Below are positions 41,302-49,275 of a stretch of DNA of 64,000 bases, piece by piece. How positions within the stretch are numbered: the stretch's first letter is position 1; each line of letters begins with the position of its first letter. The stretch covers positions 300,187 through 364,186 of the forward strand of contig NZ_BDCD01000007.1 in NCBI RefSeq assembly GCF_001613325.1. Direction: 5' to 3'. Below the pieces are notes generated by a model. The model was not told where the DNA came from. It made no database searches and was given only the letters and a program-made list of their open reading frames with translations. The DNA is from Nocardia yamanashiensis NBRC 100130 (GTDB taxonomy: Bacteria; Actinomycetota; Actinomycetes; Mycobacteriales; Mycobacteriaceae). The position numbers and the translations under genes are program-made.

Positions 41302-42300
41302 GTGACGCCCTATCTGCACCAGCTCCACCCCGCGCTCGCGCACACCCTGCCGCATGTCGCGCTGAACGCCTCCCCCACCCCGGTGCGGCGCCTGACCTCC
41401 CTCGACACCACCGGCTCCGAGCTGTGGGTGAAAGACGACAGTGCCTTCGGCGACGGCGGCTGGGGCGGCAACAAGGTCCGCAAACTGGAGTGGCTGCTGC
41501 CGGATGCCCGGCGGCGCGGTCGGCGGACCATCGTCACGGTGGGCGGGCTGGGCACCAATTGGGGCTTGGCGTGTGCGCTCTACGGCCGCGAACAGGGCTT
41601 GAAAACCGTGCTGGCGCTGGTGGATCAGCCGGTGGACGACCATGTCCGCCATCAGCTGGAGCGGCTGCGGGCCTCCGGCGCGAAGCTGTGTTTCACCCAC
41701 TCCAAGCTGCGGACCGTGCTGGCCGCGCCCTACCTTCTGGCGCGTGGTTTCTCCGGCCGCACCCCGCCGTATCTGCTGCCCGCGGGCGGCTCTTCCCCGG
41801 TCGGCGCGCTCGGATACGTCGAGGGCGCTTTGGAACTCGCAGCGCAGATCCGGGCGGGCGAGCTGCCCGAGCCATCGCATATCGTCACCGCGGTGGGTTC
41901 CGGCGGGACGGTGGCGGGGCTGTCGCTGGGGTTGCGGCTGGCCGGGCTGTCCACGCGGGTGGTCGGCGTGGTCGTCAACGACACGCTGCGGCTGGACGCG
42001 CCGACGTTGACCAAGCTGGCGGATCGCACCGCGGATCTGCTGCGGGCGCGCGGTGCGGTGATTCCCGAAAGCGTCACCGCCGCAGACAATCTCGAGATCG
42101 TCACCGACTGGCTGGGGCCCGGCTACGGGCAGCCGACGCCCGAAGCTGCGACCGCCCAGACGCTTTCCGCCGACCTGGAGCATCTCACCCTGGAGCCGGT
42201 GTACACCGCGAAGGCCATGGCCGCGCTCCTCGATCTCGATGCCCATCGGCGGCTGACGCCCGGGCCCGTCGTCTACCTCAATACCAACGGGCCCCGCTGA
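41302..42300 (+). CDS. PLP-dependent ACC deaminase/D-cysteine desulfhydrase-like enzyme
   Basis: A 332-residue PLP enzyme of the tryptophan-synthase-beta fold: SPTPVRRL, ELWVKDDSAFGDGGWGGNKV with the Schiff-base Lys in GGNKVRKLEW, TVGGLGTNWGLACALYG and the PLP-phosphate loop AVGSGGTVAGL. It would deaminate or desulfhydrate a D-amino acid or cyclopropane analogue. TATGTT (41290-41295) is six bases before GTG 41302, indicating a leaderless start; earlier in-frame starts (41233, 41299) are less likely. Confidence 0.82.
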   Translation: MTPYLHQLHPALAHTLPHVALNASPTPVRRLTSLDTTGSELWVKDDSAFGDGGWGGNKVRKLEWLLPDARRRGRRTIVTVGGLGTNWGLACALYGREQGLKTVLALVDQPVDDHVRHQLERLRASGAKLCFTHSKLRTVLAAPYLLARGFSGRTPPYLLPAGGSSPVGALGYVEGALELAAQIRAGELPEPSHIVTAVGSGGTVAGLSLGLRLAGLSTRVVGVVVNDTLRLDAPTLTKLADRTADLLRARGAVIPESVTAADNLEIVTDWLGPGYGQPTPEAATAQTLSADLEHLTLEPVYTAKAMAALLDLDAHRRLTPGPVVYLNTNGPR

Positions 42301-42307
42301 GCGGCGA

Positions 42308-43099
42308 TCAGACGGTGACGGCGAGCTTGCCGGCCAGGAACTCTTCCCAAGTGCGCACGCCGACAGCGCGATCCAGGTTGAGGTTGCCGCCCTCCTTGTA
42401 GGCGCGCGCGGCCTTACCCGGCGTCTTGATGGTGACGATCGGCTTGCGCTTGCCCAGTGCGTCCAGGTAGCCGCGCAGCAGTTCCTTCATGGTGTACACC
42501 TTCGGGCCCGCGATATCCGGGACCAGTCCGGCGGGCTCGCCGAGGGTCAGTTCGACCAGACGCGCTGCCACCTCACCGGTTTCGATGGGCTGGAAGCGGA
42601 AGTCGAAGGCGGGCACCACCGGCAGCTTGCCGAGCGCCTGCGCCATGGTGAACAGCAGATCGTGGAACTGGGTGGCGCGCAGGATGGTCCACGGCAGGCC
42701 GGACTGCTCGACGACGAGTTCGGCGTCCCGCTTCGAGGACATGTAGCCGAGCATCGCCTTGTCCAAGGCGCTTTCGACGGGAACCCGCTCCGCGCCGACC
42801 ACCGAGATGTAGATCAGGTGCGGGGCCGCGCCGGTGGCCCGGATGGCCTCGACCAGGGTGCGGGCCTTGTCGCCGTCGCCCTTCTGGGTGCCGGCCAGGT
42901 GCAGGACGATGTCCACCCCGGCCACCGCGGCCGCGATGCCCGCACCGGTCTCCAGATCGCCCGACACGTATTCGATGCCGTCGGCGGTACGCGCGGTGCG
43001 GCTCAGCACGCGCACCGTCACGCCCGCGTCCAGCAGCAGCGGGGTCACGTGCTTGCCCAGTGTGCCCGTGCCACCGGTGACCAGAACCGTCTTCGCCAT
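42308..43099 (-). CDS. NmrA/SDR-like NAD(P)-binding protein
   Basis: A 263-residue atypical SDR: Rossmann motif VTGGTGTLGKHVTPLLLDAG, VDIVLHLAGTQKGDGDK, YISVVGAERV near residue 100 and SGLPWTILRATQFHDL. It resembles NmrA-like sensors and quinone reductases. GGGAG before ATG 43099. Divergent from the Sir2 gene, convergent with the PLP gene by seven bases. Confidence 0.85.
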   Translation of the reverse strand: MAKTVLVTGGTGTLGKHVTPLLLDAGVTVRVLSRTARTADGIEYVSGDLETGAGIAAAVAGVDIVLHLAGTQKGDGDKARTLVEAIRATGAAPHLIYISVVGAERVPVESALDKAMLGYMSSKRDAELVVEQSGLPWTILRATQFHDLLFTMAQALGKLPVVPAFDFRFQPIETGEVAARLVELTLGEPAGLVPDIAGPKVYTMKELLRGYLDALGKRKPIVTIKTPGKAARAYKEGGNLNLDRAVGVRTWEEFLAGKLAVTV

Positions 43100-43231
43100 G
43101 ATGATCAACTCCCTTGTCGCCGAGTCCGCGACGCCGTGTCCCGGCGTCCTGTCTGGTTGACGACGTGGGGTCGGGGAGTGTGACACGGTGTGACGGGCCG
43201 CACAGTGGGCCCGGTTTCGTACGCTGTTGTC

Positions 43232-44080
43232 ATGCCGGTCGCCGTTCTCTCCTCCGATCTTCACCGCGCGCGGGAGCTGCTCGTGGGCCGGCGTATCGCG
43301 GTGCTCACCGGGGCGGGCATTTCCACCGACAGCGGTATTCCGGATTACCGCAGCCCGGGGACGAAACCGCGCACGCCGATGACGTATCAGCAGTTCTCGG
43401 GAGATCCGGTGTTCCGGCAACGGTATTGGGCGCGCAACCATGTGGGCTGGCGGTACATGGACGCGGCGCGGCCGAACCTCGGGCATCGGGCGCTGGCGCG
43501 GCTGGAGCGGGCGGGCGCGTTGACGGGGCTGATCACCCAGAACGTGGATCTGCTGCACACCAAGGCGGGGCAGCGCGCGGTCATCGATCTGCACGGCATC
43601 TACCTGCGTATTCGCTGTCTGTCCTGCAATGATCTGACCTCGCGGATGGCTTTGGCCGATCGGCTCGAGGCCGCCAACCCGGGCTTCGCCGAGGCCCATC
43701 CCATCGACGGTCTCGAGGTCGCGCCCGATGCCGATGCCGTGGTCGCCGACACTTCGTCGTTCCGCATGGTCGATTGCGTCCGGTGCGGCGGCCTGCTCAA
43801 ACCGGACATCGTGTATTTCGGCGAACCCGTGCCGAAGCCGCGCGTCGAAGCCGCGTTCGCCATGGTCGATGCCGCCGACGCGCTGCTGGTCGCCGGTTCC
43901 TCGCTGACGGTCATGTCGGGATTGCGGTTCGCCCGGCACGCCGCCAAGACCGGCCGCCCGGTGGTGATCATCAATCGCGGTCCCACCCGGGCCGACGAGC
44001 TGGCGGCGCTCACCATCGACGCGGGCTGCGCTCCGGCCCTCGACGCGCTGGCAGGAGCGCTCGCTCCACCGACCGCCTAG
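43232..44080 (+). CDS. Sir2-family NAD-dependent deacylase
   Basis: A 282-residue sirtuin. NAD-binding GAGIS (27-31), GIPDYR, TQNVD; catalytic His 121 in DLHG; zinc site C129-x2-C132 and C182-x2-C185. All motifs are intact. ATG 43232 is six bases after TACGCT (43220-43225), so the message is probably leaderless. It shares CTAG at its end with the AlaRS-like gene. Confidence 0.93.
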   Translation: MPVAVLSSDLHRARELLVGRRIAVLTGAGISTDSGIPDYRSPGTKPRTPMTYQQFSGDPVFRQRYWARNHVGWRYMDAARPNLGHRALARLERAGALTGLITQNVDLLHTKAGQRAVIDLHGIYLRIRCLSCNDLTSRMALADRLEAANPGFAEAHPIDGLEVAPDADAVVADTSSFRMVDCVRCGGLLKPDIVYFGEPVPKPRVEAAFAMVDAADALLVAGSSLTVMSGLRFARHAAKTGRPVVIINRGPTRADELAALTIDAGCAPALDALAGALAPPTA

Positions 44081-45261
44081 CCCTTTCTGGTCTCCCCGCC
44101 GAGGTATACGACCAGGTCACGGGGCAGGCCGTGGGTGTCGTGCAGGTACCGATAGTCGTTGTCGCTCAACGGTCCTCGGAAGCGCGGGCGGGTGAGGATC
44201 TGACGTCCGCGTTCCAGCAGCCGGCCGAATCTGCGTTCCTCGTCGAGCAGGACGGTGCGGATCTCCTGCGGGTCGCGCGGTTGCCGGAAGTGCTCGAGAG
44301 TGTGTTCGACGAGTTCGATCGGGAGGTCGGACAGGGTGCGGGTGGGGTCCTCGCGCCACAGCGTGGTCAGCACCCGGCGGATCAGACGGCGCAGCACATA
44401 GCCGCGGCCGGTGTTGGAAGGCGTTATCCCATCACCGATTACGACGATGCCGGAGCGCAGGTGGTCGGTCACGAGCCGCAGCGACTGTTCGTCCAGCGGT
44501 CCCCACAGCCGCGGCAATGAGGTCACCCACGGCCGGAAGACATCGATGCCGAATACCGACCGCTCGTGCTGCAAGATCCGCACGAGGCGTTCCAGGCCCA
44601 GACCGGTGTCGATGCCCGGACGATTCAACGGTTCCAGGCTGCCGTCCGGATGCCGGATGTACCGCATCATGACGTGATTCCACACTTCCACCCACCGCTC
44701 GTCGGTGGTCGGCGTGCCCTGCGGCGGCCCTTCCCCGGTCCAGACGAAGATCTCCGAATCCGGGCCGCAGAGCCCGACCGGTCCGTTGTCCCACCAGTTC
44801 TCGCCGACGGTCGGCTCGACCGGCACGCCCAGTTCGCCCCAGGTGTCCCACGATTCGAGATCGGGCCCGAGCTGTTCGTCCCCGCCGAACACGGTGACGT
44901 GCATCCGGTGCACGTCGATGCCGAACCCGTCCCGCAGCAGCTCGAAGCCCCAGCGCAAGCTCTGCGATCCGCCGTAGTCCCCGAGCGACCAGGACCCGAG
45001 CATCTCGAACACGGTCAGATGCGTGTCATCGCCCACCTCGTCCAGGTCGGTGGTGCGCAAGCAGCGTTGCAGGTTGGTCAGCCGCCGCCCGAGCGGATGT
45101 GGCTGCCCCATCAGGTACGGCGTGAGCGGGTGTATGCCGGAGGTGGTGAACAGCACCGGATCCCCCGGCGGCGGTATCAGCGTCTCCCCCGGCACCAGCC
45201 GGTGCCCGCGTTCCCGGAAGAACTCCACGAATGTTTTCACGGTCTGATCGGTAGTGATCAT
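44077..45261 (-). CDS. Free-standing AlaRS catalytic domain, no editing domain
   Basis: A 394-residue class II synthetase-like protein. Class II motifs are intact: TVFEMLGSWSLGDYGGSQSL (motif 2 region), GLCGPDSEIFVW, PGIDTGLGLERLVR (motif 3), and the AlaRS-specific TPSNTGRGYVLRRLIRRVL; it ends near LHDTHGLPRDLVVYLGG. Full AlaRS has about 880 residues with editing and C-Ala domains; both are missing. It may charge a tRNA or make an aminoacyl-adenylate for another pathway. TGGAG before ATG 45261. The 275-base upstream gap shows no T-box or leader gene. Confidence 0.85.
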   Translation of the reverse strand: MITTDQTVKTFVEFFRERGHRLVPGETLIPPPGDPVLFTTSGIHPLTPYLMGQPHPLGRRLTNLQRCLRTTDLDEVGDDTHLTVFEMLGSWSLGDYGGSQSLRWGFELLRDGFGIDVHRMHVTVFGGDEQLGPDLESWDTWGELGVPVEPTVGENWWDNGPVGLCGPDSEIFVWTGEGPPQGTPTTDERWVEVWNHVMMRYIRHPDGSLEPLNRPGIDTGLGLERLVRILQHERSVFGIDVFRPWVTSLPRLWGPLDEQSLRLVTDHLRSGIVVIGDGITPSNTGRGYVLRRLIRRVLTTLWREDPTRTLSDLPIELVEHTLEHFRQPRDPQEIRTVLLDEERRFGRLLERGRQILTRPRFRGPLSDNDYRYLHDTHGLPRDLVVYLGGETRKG

Positions 45262-45536
45262 GATGTCGACTCCATCGAGTGAATCGACCGGAGACGATCG
45301 CGAATGCCGAGTCCCGCGAGAGAACCCACACCGGCGCACCGTTTCCGGTCGCCGGCAAGGAAGCAGAGGTCAAGCGGCAGCGACCGGCGAGCACAGAGCT
45401 CGTGCGGCCGCGGCGGCATTACGGGAAGGGACCTCCATACCCCCGACCGTAGCAATCGCACCCCACCGGCCACGACCGAATTTCCCGGCACTGGCAGAGT
45501 GAACCGGGCCCCGTCCATTGCAAGGAGGAACCGACG

Positions 45537-46151
45537 ATGACCGGACGCACCCCCAGCCAGTGGGAGGAACTCACCGCCGCCGACCCCGCGCACTCCACCT
45601 GGTACGTGGAACGTTTCCGCAGCTTGGCGGCCGGCGGCACGGATATCGTCGGTGAAGCCCGGCTGATCGACGCCATGGTGCCGCGCGGCAGCCGGATCCT
45701 GGATGCCGGGTGCGGTCCGGGGCGGGTCGGCGGTTATCTGCACGGGGCGGGCCACACGGTGGTGGGCGTGGATGTCGACCCGGTGCTCATCGCCGCCGCC
45801 GAACAGGACTATCCCGGGCCGACCTGGCTGGTCGGCGACTTGGCCGAACTGGATCTGCCCGCCCGTGGCATCGCCGCCGATTTCGACGTGATCGTCTGCG
45901 CCGGGAACGTGATGACCTTCCTGGCCCCCAGCACCCGAATTGCGGTGCTGGAGGGCTTCACTCGGCACCTCGCCCCGACGGGCCGCCTGGTCACCGGCTT
46001 CGGCGTGGACCGTGGCTACGACTTCGCCGAATTCCTGGCCGATGCCGAAACCGCTGGCCTGGGCAGCGATCTGAAGCTCGCCACCTGGGATCTGCGGCCG
46101 TTCACCGACGACTCCGATTTCCTGGTCGCGGTCTTCTCGGTCGCTTCCTGA
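45537..46151 (+). CDS. Class I SAM-dependent methyltransferase
   Basis: A 204-residue methyltransferase: SAM motif ILDAGCGPGRVGGYLHGAGH (residues about 54-73), VVGVDVDPVLIAAAEQDYPG, DFDVIVCAGNVMTFLAP, a Tyr/Phe-rich C-term. AAGGAGG before the ATG. Its substrate is unknown; the divergent AlaRS-like gene could be linked in function, but nothing shows it directly. Confidence 0.88.
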   Translation: MTGRTPSQWEELTAADPAHSTWYVERFRSLAAGGTDIVGEARLIDAMVPRGSRILDAGCGPGRVGGYLHGAGHTVVGVDVDPVLIAAAEQDYPGPTWLVGDLAELDLPARGIAADFDVIVCAGNVMTFLAPSTRIAVLEGFTRHLAPTGRLVTGFGVDRGYDFAEFLADAETAGLGSDLKLATWDLRPFTDDSDFLVAVFSVAS

Positions 46152-46163
46152 CGCGGCGGCCGC

Positions 46164-47051
46164 TCAGGCGCAGAGCGCGCGGGTGGCGGGGACGACCTCG
46201 CCGATCCAGCGGCGCAGCTGGGTTTCGTCCTGGGATTCGGGCCAGTAGACGAAGGATTCGAAACCGGTTTCCAGGGCCAGGTCGGCCAGGACGCGGGCCC
46301 AGCCAGCAGCGTCGGTGTGAATGGGTTCCTCGCCGCGCAAGGTGACATTGCCGGGAGCGTCGGTGATGGTGCCGACCAGCTGCGCCATCCGGGTGATGTC
46401 GGAGGGCTTACGGCCCGCGTCGATCGCGGCGGCGGAGATGATGTCCTGCGTCGCCTGCCATTTCTCGTACGGCAGGTAGTGCGGGATCGGAGCGGCCCAG
46501 CCGTCGGCGATGCGGCCGGTGAGGGCATTGGCCTTGGGGCCCACGCTGCCGAACCAGATGCCGACGGGATGCGCGGGCGCGGGGCCGGACTGCACGCCGT
46601 GCACGGTGTAATGGGTGCCGTGGACCTTGGCCTTGGTGCCGGGCAGCCACATGGCGCGAATGATGGCGGTGGCTTCCTCGAGCGCTTGCAGGGCTTCGGG
46701 ATTCGAGCGCACCGGCCCGCCCATGGCGCCGATGGCGGGCCAGAACGCGCCCGCGCCGAGCGCCAGTTCGAAGCGGCCGCCACTGAGCAGGTCGAGGGTG
46801 GCGGCCTGCTTGCCGAGCATGGCGGGGCCGCGCAGCGGGAGGCTGGCGACATCCGGGAAGACGCGCAGGCGTTCGGTTTCCGCGAGCACGGTGGCGATCA
46901 CCGCGAAGGTATCGGCCAGGCCGCCGGAGTACGGGTGATCCTGGATGCCGAGCAGGTCCAGGCCCTCCCGGTCGGCGACCTTGGCCATGGCGCGCAGCTG
47001 CGGCAGCTCGGATGCCGTCGGCGCCAACTGAATACCGAATTGTAGGTTCAC
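46164..47051 (-). CDS. LLM-class flavin/F420-dependent oxidoreductase
   Basis: A 295-residue luciferase-like monooxygenase-family protein: LGIQDHPYSGGLADTFAVIA, ERLRVFPDVASLPLRGPAML, GGRFELALGAGAFW, HPVGIWFGSVGPKANALTGR and DGWAAPIP. In Actinobacteria many use F420. GTG 47051. The desaturase gene ends seven bases upstream on the same strand, so the two probably form an operon. Confidence 0.88.
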   Translation of the reverse strand: MNLQFGIQLAPTASELPQLRAMAKVADREGLDLLGIQDHPYSGGLADTFAVIATVLAETERLRVFPDVASLPLRGPAMLGKQAATLDLLSGGRFELALGAGAFWPAIGAMGGPVRSNPEALQALEEATAIIRAMWLPGTKAKVHGTHYTVHGVQSGPAPAHPVGIWFGSVGPKANALTGRIADGWAAPIPHYLPYEKWQATQDIISAAAIDAGRKPSDITRMAQLVGTITDAPGNVTLRGEEPIHTDAAGWARVLADLALETGFESFVYWPESQDETQLRRWIGEVVPATRALCA

Positions 47052-47058
47052 ATTGCGA

Positions 47059-48180
47059 TCATGCCAGCCGGGTCGTGCGTCCCACCGCGTCGAGGTGCGT
47101 GAGGGCTTGCACGTACGAGTCCAGCAGCGTGGTTTCGGCGTACGGGACACCGATTTCCGCGCAATAGTGCTGGACGATGGGCTGGGCGTCGCGCAGCGCC
47201 GGGCGGGGCATCGAGGGGAAGAGGTGGTGTTCGATCTGATAGTTGAGGCCGCCCAGGGCGGTGTCGATCAGGAAGCTGCCGCGCACATTTCGTGAAGTGA
47301 GCACCTGGCGGCGCAGGAAGTCGGTGTTGTCGCCCTCCGGCAGCACGGTCATGCCCTTGTGATTGGGCGCGAAGGTGCAGCCCATGTAGAAGCCGAACAG
47401 GCCCTGCTGGACCGCGATGAACACCAGCGCCTTGACCGGCGACAGCACCAGGAAGACCGCCGCCAGATAGCCGATGGCGTGCGCGGCCAGGAACGCGGCC
47501 TCACGCGCCCGATGCGGGATCGGCCAGGTCAGCACCGCGCGCACACTGGAGTAGTGCAGGCTGCCAGCCTCCAGCAGCAGCATCGGGAAGAACAACCAGG
47601 CCTGGTATCGGAAAATGAAGCGCCGCCAGCCTTTTCCGGTCACCGCGCGCCCACCCGAATGCGCCAGAATGCCCGACACATCCGGATCCGCACCCTCGGT
47701 GTTCGGGTGCGCGTGATGCCGGTTGTGATTACTCGTCCACCACCCGATGCTCACGCCGGTCGCGAGATTCCCGACCAGCAACCCGTACAGGTGATTGGCC
47801 GGCCGCGTAGCGAAGATCTGCCGATGCCCCGCATCGTGCCCGAGAAAGGCCAGCTGCGCGAACACCCCCGCCAGCAGCACCGCGGGCGCCAGCGCCCACC
47901 ACGAATCCCCGATCACCCACAGTCCGGCCCAGCCGGTCCCGAAAAGCGCTGCCGTGACAGCGGTTTTCCATCCGTAATACCGCAACCTCCGGTCGAGCAG
48001 TCCGGCCTGTCGCACCCGCCGCATCAGGGTCGCGTAGTCACTGCCCCGCATCGGCACGGCCGCAGCCGTCCCCGCCGCGGACAGCGGCTTCGTCCTGACC
48101 GTCGACTGCCGTGGCGCCGTCTCAATTACCAAGGGGTCTGCACATCCTGCGCTAGAGGGGTTGGGGGTCGCCGTCACCAT
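47059..48180 (-). CDS. Membrane fatty-acid desaturase
   Basis: A 373-residue integral membrane desaturase with the three histidine boxes HDAGH (115-119), HNRHH (152-156) and QIEHH (315-319), and about four membrane helices. The QIEHH box is typical of acyl-CoA or acyl-lipid front-end-type desaturases such as DesA3. It would insert a double bond into a fatty acid. Start ATG 48180. The LLM gene follows it by seven bases. Confidence 0.9.
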   Translation of the reverse strand: MVTATPNPSSAGCADPLVIETAPRQSTVRTKPLSAAGTAAAVPMRGSDYATLMRRVRQAGLLDRRLRYYGWKTAVTAALFGTGWAGLWVIGDSWWALAPAVLLAGVFAQLAFLGHDAGHRQIFATRPANHLYGLLVGNLATGVSIGWWTSNHNRHHAHPNTEGADPDVSGILAHSGGRAVTGKGWRRFIFRYQAWLFFPMLLLEAGSLHYSSVRAVLTWPIPHRAREAAFLAAHAIGYLAAVFLVLSPVKALVFIAVQQGLFGFYMGCTFAPNHKGMTVLPEGDNTDFLRRQVLTSRNVRGSFLIDTALGGLNYQIEHHLFPSMPRPALRDAQPIVQHYCAEIGVPYAETTLLDSYVQALTHLDAVGRTTRLA

Positions 48181-48366
48181 AGTGTCCCCGCGCCCCGACC
48201 GGCAGGTGAACGGCCACCGGGCAGGGGCCGTCGAACCGCAACCAGTGGGATGAACAACCGGCGTCGGCCCCGGTGCGAGACGTCGACGCCGGCGGCGGAC
48301 AGGATTGACGACCGACCGGGACGGGTAAGAACGGGGGCAGTCGCCGACTCACACCTGGGGGATTTC

Positions 48367-49266
48367 GTGTCCGAGCCCGACCATACATCGAATGAGAACT
48401 CTTCGGCTGCGCCGACATTCGTGTTCGTGCACGGATTGACGAGCAACAGCTTCTATTGGACGCCGGTGGTGCGGGAGCTGGCTTTGCTCGGGCATCGGAG
48501 TTTGCCGGTGGATCTGCCCGGGCACGGGCTGGAGGCGTCGATACCGCTGTCGTATCAGGCGCAGGATATTGCGGCGTTCGCGGCCGGGCCGTCGCCGATG
48601 GCGGGTGTCACCGTGGCGGACAATGTTTCCCATGTGATCGATGTCGTGCGGCGGGTGCGGCGGCATGGGCCGGTGGTGCTGGTCGGGCACAGTCTGGGCG
48701 GCGTCACGATCGGGTTGGTGGGGAATGCCATTCCCGATGAGATCGACCGGTTGGTGTATCTGTCGGCGTTCTGCCCGTCCACGGCGGAGGCTCCGAGTGC
48801 GATGGCTTTGAGCCGGACGCCCGAGGCGCTGAAGGGTGTGCCGGTTCCGAATACCGAGCATTCATTGTTCTTGGGCATGGAGCCGGTGTCGCGTGGGGTG
48901 ATTCGATTCAATCTGCGGTCGGCCGATGTCGAGGCGCTGGAGGACTTCCGGGTCACGAATATGCCTGAGGCCACGGTGGAGCAGTTGCTGACGGTGATCA
49001 ATTTCGGTATGCAGCCCGAGGATTCGGCGCAGACCAACTTCGCGGACGGGCGGGTGGAGGCGGCGACGTGGGGGCGGATTCCGCGCAGCTTCATCCGGCT
49101 TACCAGGGATAACGTCATTTCGCCGGCGTTGGCTACGAAGATGATCGAGGATGCCGATCGTCTCGCGCCGGATAATCCGTTCGATGTGCACAGCCTGTCC
49201 GCCGGGCATGTGGGTGTGGTGTTTCAGGCTCGTGAGCTGGCGGCGATTCTCGACGGGCTCGTCTGA
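48367..49266 (+). CDS. Alpha/beta-hydrolase
   Basis: A 299-residue hydrolase: FVHGLTSNSFYWTPVV oxyanion segment, PVDLPGHGLEAS, the nucleophile elbow VGHSLGG (Ser about residue 106), and late SLSAGHVGVVFQ with the catalytic His. No signal peptide. Probable esterase or lactonase. GTG 48367 follows GGGGGA. Ends 9 bases from the convergent SARP gene. Confidence 0.85.
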   Translation: MSEPDHTSNENSSAAPTFVFVHGLTSNSFYWTPVVRELALLGHRSLPVDLPGHGLEASIPLSYQAQDIAAFAAGPSPMAGVTVADNVSHVIDVVRRVRRHGPVVLVGHSLGGVTIGLVGNAIPDEIDRLVYLSAFCPSTAEAPSAMALSRTPEALKGVPVPNTEHSLFLGMEPVSRGVIRFNLRSADVEALEDFRVTNMPEATVEQLLTVINFGMQPEDSAQTNFADGRVEAATWGRIPRSFIRLTRDNVISPALATKMIEDADRLAPDNPFDVHSLSAGHVGVVFQARELAAILDGLV

Positions 49267-49275
49267 ACCACCGGG

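Noticed and set aside
45262..45536. T-box or other tRNA-sensing leader upstream of the AlaRS-like gene
   Set aside because: I find no T-box sequence or specifier-loop-like structure in the 275 bases.
47359..48366. Extension of the alpha/beta-hydrolase frame by more than 300 codons upstream
   Set aside because: It runs antisense through the desaturase gene; GTG 48367 with a ribosome site gives a normal-length hydrolase.
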